In this document: positions 1 through 8,791 of the stretch, one piece after another
How the letters are laid out: the number at the start of each line of letters is the position of its first letter
Numbering within the stretch: the stretch's first letter is position 1
Origin: Planctomycetota bacterium
GTDB lineage: Bacteria > Planctomycetota > Planctomycetia > Gemmatales > Gemmataceae
NCBI GenBank assembly: GCA_029777335.1
Contig: JAKOSN010000045.1
Coordinates: 1-52,960, forward strand
Length of the DNA stretch: 52,960 nucleotides
Direction: 5' to 3'
Position numbers and translations under genes: made by a program
The notes under the pieces: generated by a model
The model's database searches: none
Told to the model about the DNA's origin: nothing
Seen by the model: only the letters and a program-made list of their open reading frames with translations

Positions 1-1
1 C

Positions 2-664
2 AAGTATCCCTCGGTCCGGGCGCAACGGATTGTGCTGGCGTTGTCTCCCGATGGGCGTCTGCTCGTGGCGGGGAGTGACAGTACCTCGTCCTCGCGCCAG
101 GCGTGGGTGGTTCGCCTCTGGAGTGTGGCTACCGGGGAACTGCTGGACTCCTTCAAGGGACACGGCAGTTTTCTGCGTCAAGGCGCCATTCGCGCGGTGG
201 GGTTCTCTCCGGATGGGAAACGCGCCGTCTCGGGAAGCGTTGATAGGACTATTCGGATCTGGGATATCGAGAAGAAGCAGGAACTCCTTCGGTTGGAGGG
301 GCACTCTGGCCCCGTGGGGGCGGCGGTGTTCACTTCTGATGGGGAGCAGGTGATCTCCGGCAGCGAGGATCACACCATTCGCGTTTGGGATGCCACCACG
401 GGGGAGACGATCCGTACCCTGACCGGCCACACCCAGGCGATCACCGCGCTGGCGGTCTCTCCTACCGGACAGCGGTTGGTGTCAGCCAGCGAAGATGGCA
501 CCCTGCGCGTGTGGAACCTGGAAACCGGGAATGAAGTGCATCTGATCCGCGCCGAGGAGGGGGAACTTGGTGCGCTGCACGCGGTCGCGTTTCTCCCTGG
601 ACGAGACGCGCTGGTGAGCGCGGGAGCCGATCGCACCGTACGCGTGTGGACACTCCCTGGTTGA
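2..664 (+). CDS. WD40 repeat protein, C-terminal part (5' end outside window)
   Basis: The reading frame is open from the left edge, so only the last 220 codons are present. The visible part is a beta-propeller segment of about five WD40 repeats. Each shows the usual pattern of a SPDG-type turn, a GS.D.TIR(I/V)WD strand and a GH dipeptide between blades (for example RTIRIWD, HTIRVWD, TLRVWN, RTVRVWT). The final blade ends the protein, as is common when the propeller is the C-terminal domain. WD40 propellers are protein-interaction scaffolds; in planctomycetes they are often fused behind kinases, DUF1080 or caspase domains, but the N-terminal domain here lies outside the window and the function cannot be assigned. 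The gene is convergent with the cysteine-rich gene at 750-1442, and a strong hairpin lies between them. Confidence 0.9.
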   Translation, partial: KYPSVRAQRIVLALSPDGRLLVAGSDSTSSSRQAWVVRLWSVATGELLDSFKGHGSFLRQGAIRAVGFSPDGKRAVSGSVDRTIRIWDIEKKQELLRLEGHSGPVGAAVFTSDGEQVISGSEDHTIRVWDATTGETIRTLTGHTQAITALAVSPTGQRLVSASEDGTLRVWNLETGNEVHLIRAEEGELGALHAVAFLPGRDALVSAGADRTVRVWTLPG

Positions 665-682
665 GACGGCTCCCAACGAAGC

Positions 683-711
683 CAGGGCGCGGTGGCTTGG
701 ACCGCGCCCTG
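683..711. terminator. Hairpin between convergent genes
   Basis: Perfect 11-bp inverted repeat (683-693 with 701-711) around a 7-base loop, 19 bases after the stop of the WD40 gene and 39 bases from the stop of the convergent cysteine-rich gene. There is no T tract on either side. It is probably a shared, bidirectional 3'-end structure. Confidence 0.5.
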
Positions 712-749
712 CTGGGCTGGAACGACCGAGAAGCTCCTCCTCGCCTCAC

Positions 750-1442
750 TTACTTCGGTTTCCCACTGCACTTGCCGTCCTTGCCGGCACAGCTGGAGCA
801 CTGGCAATTGGTGCACGAACCCTTCACGCATTTGCCGTCGGTGCACGGGGTTTTCGACTGGTAAGAGACCGGCTGGCAATCGGACGCGAACTTGTCGCCC
901 GACTTCTTCCCCGCCACCGGAGCCGCACTGGGGTGAGCGGCACAGCTGGAGCAACCCGTGGTGCACTCCGCACAACACCCGCCGTCGCAGCAGTTGGGGC
1001 AGCGATGGAGGAAGAAGGTGTAGAGCGGGGGGTAGCTGTACGGCGCCTTCTGGTAGCCGCAGCCAGCGACCGACTGTGGTTGGAGCGGGCGGTAGGTCAG
1101 CCAGGCCCGGAACTTTCCATTGAAGCGCAGGGTCTTGCACTTCGAAGAGGTGGTGCACGTGGTGCAGGTTGACCTGGTTTCACATCCACATGCCGGCGTG
1201 CTGCAGCCAGGAGCGCAACTCTGTCCACACACCTGCTTGACCTCGCCCGAGGCGGGCTTGCTGCTGCTGGTCGCGACGGCGGGTTTGACCTCGCTGGTCG
1301 CCTTGCTGTCCTTGCCATCGTGCATGGAGGAACTGACATAGGCGCCCGCGCCGTAGGAGCCGGGCCCCTTGTCGGCCGCCTGGCTCACGAGTGGCGTCAG
1401 CGCCAGCCCGGCCAGTACGACAATCTGTGCCATCCTGTGCAT
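750..1442 (-). CDS. Cysteine-rich exported protein
   Basis: A 230-residue protein with a signal peptide (about residues 1-22, ending LVSQA-AD). The mature region contains 25 cysteines, mostly as CxxC, CC and CxC clusters, in two blocks separated by a cysteine-poor stretch (about residues 105-145) rich in Tyr and Pro. The spacing does not match the CxxCH haem pattern. Exported Cys-rich proteins of this kind are frequent in planctomycetes, where the cell envelope is thought to be disulphide-rich; a structural envelope role or metal binding are both possible. The start at 1442 follows a GGAGGG...AGGA purine stretch; an in-frame ATG three codons later (1433) is the alternative. I recognise no named family. 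Confidence is high for a real exported protein and low for any function. Confidence 0.8.
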   Translation of the reverse strand: MHRMAQIVVLAGLALTPLVSQAADKGPGSYGAGAYVSSSMHDGKDSKATSEVKPAVATSSSKPASGEVKQVCGQSCAPGCSTPACGCETRSTCTTCTTSSKCKTLRFNGKFRAWLTYRPLQPQSVAGCGYQKAPYSYPPLYTFFLHRCPNCCDGGCCAECTTGCSSCAAHPSAAPVAGKKSGDKFASDCQPVSYQSKTPCTDGKCVKGSCTNCQCSSCAGKDGKCSGKPK

Positions 1443-1679
1443 CTATCCTGCCCTCCCAGAATCATCCTTGACGCGAGAAGGTTCGCTGGCGCCACGGTGC
1501 GCCGTGTCGCCCATCCTGTCTCTCAATTTCGACCACGCGCCACGTGCGGGACAAACGGATCGAGCCGGACTTTCCGTCTCTGCCATTCCGCAGACCGCAT
1601 CACGGGCAGATTTTGCCTGCCTTGTACAATTTCCCTGGGCTCCATCGCCCCCATTTATCAGGACCAGGAGATCTTGCGC

Positions 1680-3587
1680 ATGTTCCGCCTTCCGCCAGCC
1701 ATCACGAGTGCTCCTTCCTGTGCTCCGCTCCCGCTGGCGGTCGTGCGGCAGGTGATCGACGAGGTTCTGGCCCCCGGCCACTTTTATCTCCGGCCTGGAA
1801 CCACCCTGGTGAGTGTGCATCGCGATCAGGAGTCCCTTGCCTGGGAGATCTTCCGCGGCCGCTTGCTTGATCCACGCCATACGAGAGAAGAGCGCACCTT
1901 CGAGACCTGGAATCTCTTTCTTGAGACTGCGGACGGGCGCACCGAGGCCCCCCTGCTTGCCCTGCTCCTCGATCCTTCCCGTCGTCAGCTGCACGTGGTC
2001 CGTGGCATTCTGAGCTATGTCTGGGAAGGGTACGATTCGGGTGGAGGGGTGTTTCTCAGCCGGGAAACCACGCGCTGGGTGCGCGAGTTGACCGCCACCC
2101 TTGCGCTCGATCAGTGGTCCGAGACCGAGGCGTTGCGCCGGGAGCTGAGCGGGTGCCTCTTTCGGGCCGTGGTGGGCGCCAGCCGGCTTCCGCTCACCTC
2201 GCTGGAAGCTCCGCTCCCGGGTTTTTCCCTCGGGGAGATCCACTATTGCCATGAGGCACGCGCAGGGGCAACCCCCCATCCAATGCGTTCCTGGGAAGAA
2301 CTGGTTGAGCGCTCCACCACGCGTGTCACGCGCTCCGAACAGGCCAGGGTGCTGGAGATGATCCTTCATGTGATCCCAGAAGAAGCGCTGGCGGAGTTCG
2401 TGGAGCGCTGGGAGCAATCGCCGGCGCGAGAGGCAACGCTGCTTCAGGTGTTGCGCACCCTCTACAACGAGGTTTCGCTGTCTCCCTGGACCGATCTGGT
2501 CTCCAAAACGCTTCTGCTGTTGCAGACACTGGAAGCGAAAGGGCATCCTCCGGCAGAAAGCGTCGATTTTCTCGGTTATCTCCTTCGCCAGATGGGGCGG
2601 CATCTGACTGCCTACGACCTGGTACTCTTCCACCACCGTGGGGCGAACTATCCCGATGCCTTGCTCCTGGATGCGGTTCTGCACGCGCTGCTCGATCGGG
2701 TGCTCACCCATCCCGAGCTTTTTCTGAGCGGAGAGGAGCGCGCAGTGCGACGACGGCGCCGCGCGCTGCGCCAGGGGTGGTTTCTGCGCCGGTTCTACGA
2801 GGGGCATCCGGTTCCGGAGGTGCCAACCTCGCCAGGAGAGAGCATGCGCGTCTTCCCTGGTCAGCCCCGCGTGCCCGAAGAACAGATCATGCAGAGCACC
2901 AAACGTCCGCGACAGCTTTATGTCAATGACTCCCCGCTGTCGTTGGATCACCCCGCTCTTGCGCAGGTCTGGAGTGCGTGCCTGCGGGATCTGGACCATC
3001 CCGAGGAGTTACGCGAGCTTGGCTGTGCCCTTTTCCTTGATCGTCCGCTTGGAGTTGCCAAGGAACCGGGTGAACCGGATCAAACGCTCCTTCTGTCGCA
3101 CCTCGCTTTCAGCGCGTCTGTGGCGGGGCAACGTTTGCAGAAACTGGCAACATGGGGTGCCCTGGCCCCCGGGGATGTCGAACGTCTGCAAGCGAACCTG
3201 CGGACGCTGGCCCCGCCCTCACTGCCCCTCAGCGCGGTGCAAACGCGCATGCGTCCGGGAACGGTGTCCCTCCTCGATGCCCGGCAGGTGGCGGACGATT
3301 TCTGTCTGCTTCGGACGACGCGCCAGACGGTACAGGAACTCTGGCGTGCGTATCACTTCGAGGAATTGTGGCGGCGCCATTCACTGGACGAACTTCGCCC
3401 TGCGCGCGACGTGGTGATTGTCCCGGGCAGCGATCCTGCAACGGGGAAACCACTTTTAACGATCCACGATGCGCAGATGCGGCCACGAGTCGAATTGCAA
3501 TTGCTGCTCGAAGACGGGTATGTGCGTCAAGACGGGGTGGAATATCTGGCCGGCGGGTTCCTCGTTCGCCGAGTGATTGAGGGTTAA
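1680..3587 (+). CDS. Large protein of unknown function (635 aa)
   Basis: A 635-residue, probably cytoplasmic protein; I see no signal peptide or membrane segment. The composition is leucine- and arginine-rich and largely helical in look. The middle (about residues 200-390) resembles helical-repeat sequence (for example LLQVLRTLYNEV, LLQTLEAKGHPP). The last 60 residues form a strand-rich tail (about 570-635). I do not recognise a conserved motif or family. The start at 1680 is chosen because AGGAG lies 9 bases upstream and because codon bias and protein-like sequence begin there; the frame is open further upstream but that part looks non-coding and overlaps the promoter of the divergent Cys-rich gene. 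A TACAAT hexamer at 1625-1630 may be its -10. It ends in a 4-base overlap with the convergent hydrolase gene. Confidence 0.8.
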   Translation: MFRLPPAITSAPSCAPLPLAVVRQVIDEVLAPGHFYLRPGTTLVSVHRDQESLAWEIFRGRLLDPRHTREERTFETWNLFLETADGRTEAPLLALLLDPSRRQLHVVRGILSYVWEGYDSGGGVFLSRETTRWVRELTATLALDQWSETEALRRELSGCLFRAVVGASRLPLTSLEAPLPGFSLGEIHYCHEARAGATPHPMRSWEELVERSTTRVTRSEQARVLEMILHVIPEEALAEFVERWEQSPAREATLLQVLRTLYNEVSLSPWTDLVSKTLLLLQTLEAKGHPPAESVDFLGYLLRQMGRHLTAYDLVLFHHRGANYPDALLLDAVLHALLDRVLTHPELFLSGEERAVRRRRRALRQGWFLRRFYEGHPVPEVPTSPGESMRVFPGQPRVPEEQIMQSTKRPRQLYVNDSPLSLDHPALAQVWSACLRDLDHPEELRELGCALFLDRPLGVAKEPGEPDQTLLLSHLAFSASVAGQRLQKLATWGALAPGDVERLQANLRTLAPPSLPLSAVQTRMRPGTVSLLDARQVADDFCLLRTTRQTVQELWRAYHFEELWRRHSLDELRPARDVVIVPGSDPATGKPLLTIHDAQMRPRVELQLLLEDGYVRQDGVEYLAGGFLVRRVIEG

Positions 3588-4525
3588 TCCGGATCGCCAT
3601 TCTCCTCGAATCCGGGGAGCCAGGGGTCGGGGGTAGGTGCTGCCGTCCGCCGTGTTCCTCGGGTGCCCCGCCGAACGCGCCGACGGAGCGGGCCCCCCAG
3701 ATCGATGGATGGGGTTACACGATCCTGAGCGGCGGTGTGGACAATCGAGGTCCACGTGAGGTCGGCCAGCACGGTTTGCGCCGCCTCCAGGGCCAGGGCG
3801 GGGCGGTTGCAATCGCGGCTCAGATGGAGCTGCACCACGTGCTGCACCTTCCCTGGGGTGGAGTGACTCAGCACCGCGCGAACCAGCGCGGCTCCCTGTT
3901 CGTTGGAGAGGTGGCCCTCGTCGCCCAGCACGCGCATGATCAACTGCGGCATCCGTCCGCTGCTGCACTGCATCGGCACATCGTGATTGAACTCGACCGC
4001 CAGAATATCCACATCGGCCAACGCCTGCGCCAGTTCGGCGTCCCAGCAACCCAGATCGGCGACATACCCGATGGCCTGACATTGGCCGAAGAGATCTCCC
4101 GCCCCTTCCAGGCGAAAGCCGAAGGTTTCTCCGCCATCGTGGCGCACCGGAAGAGGAACGCACCGCAGACCGGGCGCCGGCTCAAACGGTTGCCCCGCGT
4201 GATAGGGGCGAACGAGTTCGGCGGCCTGGAGCGCCCCATAGGCCCGCGAATACTTGCTCAGCACGCCGTGATGGCTGGGATGGCAGTAGAACACCGTTCG
4301 CCGCCGCACCAGGTGCGCCAGGGTGGCATCATTCCAGTGGTCGGAGTGGGTGTGCGTCAGGACAACAGCGTGTACGCGTGCCCAGCTGGCGCCCGCCGCC
4401 GACAGGCGCTCGGTCAGGTCGCGCTGACCCAGCCCCACATCGAGCAGAACACCCGTCTCCGTGGTTTCCACCAGAGTAGCGTTCCCCGCACTGCCGCTCG
4501 CCAGGACTGTGAACCGCAAGGCCAT
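3584..4525 (-). CDS. MBL-fold metallo-hydrolase, WalJ/YycJ-like
   Basis: A 313-residue metallo-beta-lactamase-fold protein. The N-terminus (FTVLASGSAGNATLV) is the typical first strand and loop of the WalJ/YycJ group, followed by the metal-binding HTHSDH signature at residues 58-63 and a late LGDEGHLSN segment also typical of this group. WalJ-type enzymes are two-metal phosphodiesterases; in Firmicutes they have been linked to DNA replication or repair and cell-wall co-ordination. The final 45 residues are basic and proline-rich and look like an added tail. The start at 4525 is the ATG directly before the conserved strand; the upstream in-frame extension overlaps the divergent methyltransferase and is rejected. 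The gene is transcribed away from the methyltransferase, with 81 bases between the starts. Confidence 0.88.
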   Translation of the reverse strand: MALRFTVLASGSAGNATLVETTETGVLLDVGLGQRDLTERLSAAGASWARVHAVVLTHTHSDHWNDATLAHLVRRRTVFYCHPSHHGVLSKYSRAYGALQAAELVRPYHAGQPFEPAPGLRCVPLPVRHDGGETFGFRLEGAGDLFGQCQAIGYVADLGCWDAELAQALADVDILAVEFNHDVPMQCSSGRMPQLIMRVLGDEGHLSNEQGAALVRAVLSHSTPGKVQHVVQLHLSRDCNRPALALEAAQTVLADLTWTSIVHTAAQDRVTPSIDLGGPLRRRVRRGTRGTRRTAAPTPDPWLPGFEENGDPD

Positions 4526-4570
4526 GCACCATTGCTCCGGGGGCGTTTCTCCTCGTCTTGCGCCGGAGCG

Positions 4571-4576
4571 TACAAT
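4571..4576 (+). promoter_or_regulatory. Possible -10 hexamer of the methyltransferase gene
   Basis: TACAAT lies 30 bases before the ATG of the methyltransferase, within the 81-base divergent intergenic gap. No good -35 is visible at the expected distance. The same hexamer occurs upstream of several other genes in this window. Confidence 0.3.
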
Positions 4577-4606
4577 GAGGATGTCGCCCGGCGAGGAGGA
4601 TTCTTC

Positions 4607-5380
4607 ATGTCCAGGGTAGCCGAATACAATCCACTTGAGCGCTTCACGGGGCTGGGGGAAACCTATGCCCGCTATCGTCCCGGGTATCCGGCAGCCGCCA
4701 TCGATCACCTCCTCCACACCTTCGGCCTGGGGCCCGGGGCGGTGCTCGTCGATGTTGGTTGCGGCACCGGGATTTCCTCGCGTCTGCTCGCCGAACGCGG
4801 GATCCACGTGATTGGCATCGAACCCAACGACGACATGCGGCGCCAGGCAGAGGTCAGTCCGCTCGCCACGGGACCTCAGCCATCCTACCGCGCCGGCCGT
4901 GCGGAGGCGACCGGATTAGTGGACGGTTGTGCTGATGTGGTGCTGGCCGCCCAGGCCTTCCACTGGTTTGACCCCGAACCGACCCTGCGTGAGTTTCACC
5001 GCATCCTTCGACCCGAGGGCTGGGTGGCGCTGATGTGGAACGAACGCGACGAGAACGATCCGTTTACGCGGGCTTGTGGCGACATCATTCGCACCGTCCC
5101 TCGCGCCGCAGCTGACGAGGACCGACGCCGCCAGGCCGGCACCGCCCTCTGGCAATCGTCTTTCTTTCGCGATGCCGAGAAAGTCCTCTTTCGCAACGAG
5201 CAGACTCTCACCGAGGAAGAACTCCTGGGCCGGATTTTCTCGGTGTCGTATCTACCGCGGGATGAGGCCGGGCGCGCTCCCCTGGCGGCTCAGCTGCGCC
5301 AGGTGTTTGCGCGGTTCCAGGTCGAGGGGCGGGTGATCATGCGTTATGAATGCCGGATTGAACAGGCGCGGCGACGCTGA
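4607..5380 (+). CDS. SAM-dependent methyltransferase, class I
   Basis: A 257-residue class I methyltransferase of the type-11 (UbiE/Coq5-like fold) superfamily. Motif I is VLVDVGCGTG (residues 46-55), the glycine-rich loop that binds S-adenosylmethionine; an acidic residue ends the next strand (IGIEPN). The post-motif region AQAFHWFDP followed by FHRILRPEGWVALMWNERD is characteristic of the trans-aconitate methyltransferase-like subgroup (N-terminal ARYRPGYP is also common there). The substrate cannot be read from sequence. The start at 4607 is supported by a GAGGAGGA ribosome-binding site about 8 bases upstream; a very long in-frame upstream extension is antisense to the hydrolase gene and is discarded. 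It is followed, 79 bases on, by the recombinase gene on the same strand. Confidence 0.9.
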   Translation: MSRVAEYNPLERFTGLGETYARYRPGYPAAAIDHLLHTFGLGPGAVLVDVGCGTGISSRLLAERGIHVIGIEPNDDMRRQAEVSPLATGPQPSYRAGRAEATGLVDGCADVVLAAQAFHWFDPEPTLREFHRILRPEGWVALMWNERDENDPFTRACGDIIRTVPRAAADEDRRRQAGTALWQSSFFRDAEKVLFRNEQTLTEEELLGRIFSVSYLPRDEAGRAPLAAQLRQVFARFQVEGRVIMRYECRIEQARRR

Positions 5381-5459
5381 AATCGATTCAAGGTAACCCG
5401 CGCCTGTGCCGATAAGACAGGGTTGGAGACCCCGCGTTCCCTTCTTGATGGAGCAACTC

Positions 5460-6404
5460 ATGGCCTCGGAACGCTCGGCACTGTACGCCTCTTTGTGTGA
5501 CGACATCACCGCTTTCCGGCATTACTTGCAGACCGAACGCGGGATGGCGGTCAACACCCTGCTCGCGTATGGGCGCGACCTCGATCGCTTTTCGCAGTGG
5601 TTCGCCGGCGGGGTGATGAGCGATTATCTGCATCCCACGTTAAAGGAATTTCTTCTCTATCTTGCCTTTTTGCGCGACGAGGGATTGGCCGCTCGCTCCG
5701 TGGCGCGCCACCTGGTTGCTCTCAAGATGTTCTACCGCTTCCTGCGGTTGGAAGAGCGCATTAGCGATAGCACCGTTGATCTGCTCAGCACGCCGACGTT
5801 GTGGCAGAAAATTCCCCATGTGCTCAGCCCGGAGAGTGTGACCAAACTCCTCGAAGCGCCCATGGCGCTGGATCGCTACTATCTGCGCGATCGCGCGATG
5901 CTGGAAGTGCTCTACGCCACCGGGACCCGCGCCTCGGAGGTGATCGGGCTGAAGATGGATGATCTCTATCTCGATGCTGGCTTTTTGAAATGTTTTGGCA
6001 AGGGGAGCAAACAACGGGTGGTTCCGCTGGGGCGAGTCGCCATCACCGCGCTCCGGTCTTACCTGGACGAGTTGCGTCCTCGGCTGACCCAGGGGCGTCC
6101 CGAAACCAGTGCGGTCTTCGTCAGTCGTGGCGGGCGCCCGCTGACGCGCGAGATGCTGTGGATCCTGGTGAAAAAGTATGTCAAGCGGGCGGGGTTAAAC
6201 ACGCGCGTCAGCCCGCACACATTGCGGCACAGCTTTGCCACGCATCTGCTGGCGGGGGGAGCCGATCTGCGCACGGTGCAGGAACTCCTGGGCCACACCA
6301 GCATTCAGACCACGCAGATGTACACCCACGTGGATCGCGAGCGGCTCAAGGCGATCCATCGCCAGTTTCATCCGCGTGGCGGGCCGGGGGAACCAAAGTC
6401 ATAA
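5460..6404 (+). CDS. xerD: Tyrosine recombinase, XerC/XerD type
   Basis: A 314-residue site-specific recombinase. The N-terminal SAM-like core-binding domain covers about residues 10-100 ([19 protein letters not shown]). The catalytic domain has the full set of active-site residues: R157 (GTRASE), K181 (GKGSKQR), H253 and R256 ([14 protein letters not shown]), H279 (LLGHTS) and nucleophile Y288 (QMYTHV). Length and the ALNRN-free compact architecture match chromosomal XerC/XerD, which resolve chromosome dimers at dif near the terminus together with FtsK; XerC and XerD cannot be separated from one sequence alone. The start at 5460 has GGAG 6-7 bases upstream; an ATG at 5448 is the alternative. 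There is no neighbouring excisionase, att-like repeat or phage gene, so a phage integrase is unlikely. It is convergent with the DUF58 gene, with 9 bases between stops. Confidence 0.92.
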   Translation: MASERSALYASLCDDITAFRHYLQTERGMAVNTLLAYGRDLDRFSQWFAGGVMSDYLHPTLKEFLLYLAFLRDEGLAARSVARHLVALKMFYRFLRLEERISDSTVDLLSTPTLWQKIPHVLSPESVTKLLEAPMALDRYYLRDRAMLEVLYATGTRASEVIGLKMDDLYLDAGFLKCFGKGSKQRVVPLGRVAITALRSYLDELRPRLTQGRPETSAVFVSRGGRPLTREMLWILVKKYVKRAGLNTRVSPHTLRHSFATHLLAGGADLRTVQELLGHTSIQTTQMYTHVDRERLKAIHRQFHPRGGPGEPKS

Positions 6405-6413
6405 AAGGTCGCT

Positions 6414-7787
6414 TTAGTAGAGATTGAAGAGCGGACCCTGCGCCTGTTTGCTGCACAGTTCGGGCAACCCCGCCTCGTTGGGGAGGTGGCGCACATCGCG
6501 AATGCCCTCCGCCCACAGGCGCCCCATGCCGCGTTCCAGCTGGCGATCCTCGAAGATGATCAGGACTGCCGTGACGGCAAACCCCTGGCGACGCAGATTG
6601 CCCAGCGCCAGGGCGGTTTCCACGGTTACGTCGGAGAAAACGGCGATCACGGTGGCATCGCGCGGCAGACGGGCCACCACCTCCTCGAGCAACTGCGCAA
6701 AGGGCAACCCATCGGTCAGTTCCGCGCGAGCCAGCACCTCGCGAATGTGATGGAGCTGTTCCACCCCGCGCCGGGTGGGAACGATCAGCGGGGCGAGGCG
6801 ATCGCTTTTCTCCTGCATTTCCGAGCTGGCCCGCGCGGTAACGCGATTGGCCTGCTCGTGTTGCCATCCCGAGGTACGAATCCGATCGGCGGCATCGCGC
6901 GCGTTGGTGACAAACCCGACCTGTTGCCCCATCTCGCAGATGGCGTTGGCCAGGGAGGCGACGGTGGTGATCGCCAGTTCGGATCGAAACGGCTCGCCGC
7001 GCTGCGTGTAGCCTTCCTGGTGAAAATCCAGAAGAATCGTCGCGCCGGTGAGGGTGGAGGGTTCGTAGACCTTGCTGTGAAGCTGCCCCGTGCGGGCCGT
7101 CGCTCGCCAGTGTACCCGGTTCTGGGGATCGCCTGGCTGATAGCTGCGCACCCCCGCAATCCGCGTGGGATCCTCGTACAGGCGATGCGTCATGCGGACG
7201 TCACCAATGGGGCGACGCGAGGCGAGATCATAGCCCGCCAGAGGGACGACCGGTGGCAAGACCAGGACAAAGAGCGGTTCGGTTTCCACGCGATGGCGAC
7301 GATGCAGACCAAAGAGATCGCCGCTCTCCATCATGAGCGGGCCAATCTGGTAGTAGCCACGTTTCAGACATTCCACCTCGTAGCTCAGAGTGCCCTCGCC
7401 GCCGCCCCGCAGCATGAGGATCTGCAGACGCTTGCCCTTGACCTTCAAGCGCTGAAACCGTTTGGAAAGCGCCACGGTCGGGAGCAGATCCTCGACCAGA
7501 ACCCAGGGCACGGGCAACCAGCCGCGATTGCGCAGGACGACCCGCACGCGCACCTTTTCGCCAATCTCGACCTCCATGTCCACGCTCGGATCGGTGGCGA
7601 GATTTCCCTGGGCGCTGCGCTTGCGACGCAGCGCACGAGTTGCCTGGAGATGATTGATCCAGTTGCGTGCCAGCAAGCGACTGAGAATGAGCAGGCCGAG
7701 CAGAACATACATGGCGTAGGCGAGCAACCCGGATTCAAGCACCAGGGCCGCCAGCAGGACCACGAGAATGGCAACGAACCATTTCAT
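6414..7787 (-). CDS. DUF58 domain protein, membrane-anchored, partner of MoxR
   Basis: A 457-residue protein with two hydrophobic segments at the N-terminus (about residues 3-38) and then a mostly soluble body. The DUF58 signature YQPGDPQNRVHWRATARTG lies near residue 220, followed by the von Willebrand A-like fold (LLDFHQE; later VIAVFSDVT). Strands before it (RVRVVLRNRGWLPVPWVLVED) form the beta-sandwich seen in this family. Genes of this type occur next to MoxR-family AAA ATPases, and the pair is thought to act as chaperone/metal-insertion or maturation machinery for envelope or enzyme complexes; the client is unknown. Its ATG overlaps the TGA of the upstream MoxR gene by 4 bases, a translationally coupled pair. 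Confidence 0.92.
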   Translation of the reverse strand: MKWFVAILVVLLAALVLESGLLAYAMYVLLGLLILSRLLARNWINHLQATRALRRKRSAQGNLATDPSVDMEVEIGEKVRVRVVLRNRGWLPVPWVLVEDLLPTVALSKRFQRLKVKGKRLQILMLRGGGEGTLSYEVECLKRGYYQIGPLMMESGDLFGLHRRHRVETEPLFVLVLPPVVPLAGYDLASRRPIGDVRMTHRLYEDPTRIAGVRSYQPGDPQNRVHWRATARTGQLHSKVYEPSTLTGATILLDFHQEGYTQRGEPFRSELAITTVASLANAICEMGQQVGFVTNARDAADRIRTSGWQHEQANRVTARASSEMQEKSDRLAPLIVPTRRGVEQLHHIREVLARAELTDGLPFAQLLEEVVARLPRDATVIAVFSDVTVETALALGNLRRQGFAVTAVLIIFEDRQLERGMGRLWAEGIRDVRHLPNEAGLPELCSKQAQGPLFNLY

Positions 7788-8791
7788 GCGAAGGCGTCCT
7801 CGGCATCGGAGCGACTGCTGGCGGCCACGGGCACGCTGACCTCGTCCATGATCTCCTCAAGCACGGAAGGAACGGTGATCTTGCGCAGCCGACTTTCCGG
7901 GCGCAGAATCACGCGATGCCCCAGCACCGGGCCGACCATCCGTTTGACATCATCGGGGAGGACAAAACTGCGCCCATTGATGGCGGCAAAGGCCTGGGCA
8001 GTCCGCTGCAGAGCGATCGAGGCGCGCGGACTGCCGCCGAGCAGGACTTCATTGTGCTCGCGCGTGGCGTGGACAATCTCCAGCAGATAGCGGCGGACTT
8101 TCTCGTCGATGTGGATTTCGCGAATCGCTTCCTGGGCTGCCAGCACCTCGGAGGCATTCACGACAGCCGCCAGGTTGTCGATCGGATGCCCCTTCTGCAA
8201 TCGCTGGAGCATCTTGCTCTCCTCTTCCAGTCCCGGATAGCCCAGGCTGAGGCGGATAAGGAAGCGATCCAGCTGGGCTTCTGGGAGAGGAAAAGTCCCT
8301 TCGTGATCGATGGGGTTCTGGGTCGCAATCACCAGGAACGGCGGTTTGAGCGAATAGGTTTGCCCGTCGGCACTGACCAGGCGCTCCCCCATCGCCTCCA
8401 GAAGGGCTGACTGAGTGCGCGGAGTGGTGCGGTTAATTTCATCGGCCAGGACTGTCTGGGCAAAGATCGGGCCGGGGCGAAACTCGAACTCGGCAGTCTT
8501 CTGATTGAAGATGGACACCCCGGTGACATCGGTAGGGAGCAGGTCGGGGGTGCATTGAATGCGTTTGAAAGTACAGCCCACGCTCCGAGCCAGGGCACGG
8601 GCCAGCATCGTTTTGGCCACGCCGGGAACATCTTCGAGCAGAATATGTCCCTCGCAGAAATAGGCCACCAGACAGAGCACAATCTGCTGGCGCTTGCCGA
8701 TGAGCACTTTTTCCATGTTGGCGAGAACCCGCGCGGCGGTCGCCTGCGCGGGAGATTTCCCGCCGTCATTGCCACTTTCAGGTCGAGACAT
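7784..8791 (-). CDS. MoxR family AAA+ ATPase
   Basis: A 335-residue AAA+ ATPase. Walker A is EDVPGVAKT (about residues 53-61), Walker B is TVLADEIN (113-120), and the sensor/arginine region follows (FLVIATQNPIDHEGTFPLPEAQLDRF, split here as FLVIATQNP and EAQLDRF), diagnostic of MoxR proteins. The C-terminal lid domain carries GSPRASIAL and VLPDDVK, also typical. MoxR ATPases remodel or mature client proteins together with DUF58 or VWA partners, and the DUF58 gene follows with a 4-base overlap. An upstream in-frame TTG at 8866 would add 25 residues with no family similarity; the ATG at 8791 fits family length and is preferred, although its ribosome-binding site is weak. Confidence 0.93.
   Translation of the reverse strand: MSRPESGNDGGKSPAQATAARVLANMEKVLIGKRQQIVLCLVAYFCEGHILLEDVPGVAKTMLARALARSVGCTFKRIQCTPDLLPTDVTGVSIFNQKTAEFEFRPGPIFAQTVLADEINRTTPRTQSALLEAMGERLVSADGQTYSLKPPFLVIATQNPIDHEGTFPLPEAQLDRFLIRLSLGYPGLEEESKMLQRLQKGHPIDNLAAVVNASEVLAAQEAIREIHIDEKVRRYLLEIVHATREHNEVLLGGSPRASIALQRTAQAFAAINGRSFVLPDDVKRMVGPVLGHRVILRPESRLRKITVPSVLEEIMDEVSVPVAASSRSDAEDAFA

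Noticed and set aside
1443..2999. Open minus-strand frame of 518 codons across the 635-residue gene
   Set aside because: The plus-strand frame has better codon bias and a good ribosome-binding site; the antisense product is rich in His/Gln/Arg and has no family features.
3737..4606. Long in-frame 5' extension of the methyltransferase gene
   Set aside because: It is antisense to the WalJ-like hydrolase and a strong ribosome-binding site precedes the internal ATG at 4607.
5460..6404. Tyrosine recombinase as a mark of a prophage or integrative element
   Set aside because: Length and motifs fit chromosomal XerC/XerD; no neighbouring phage, excisionase, tRNA or direct repeats are visible.
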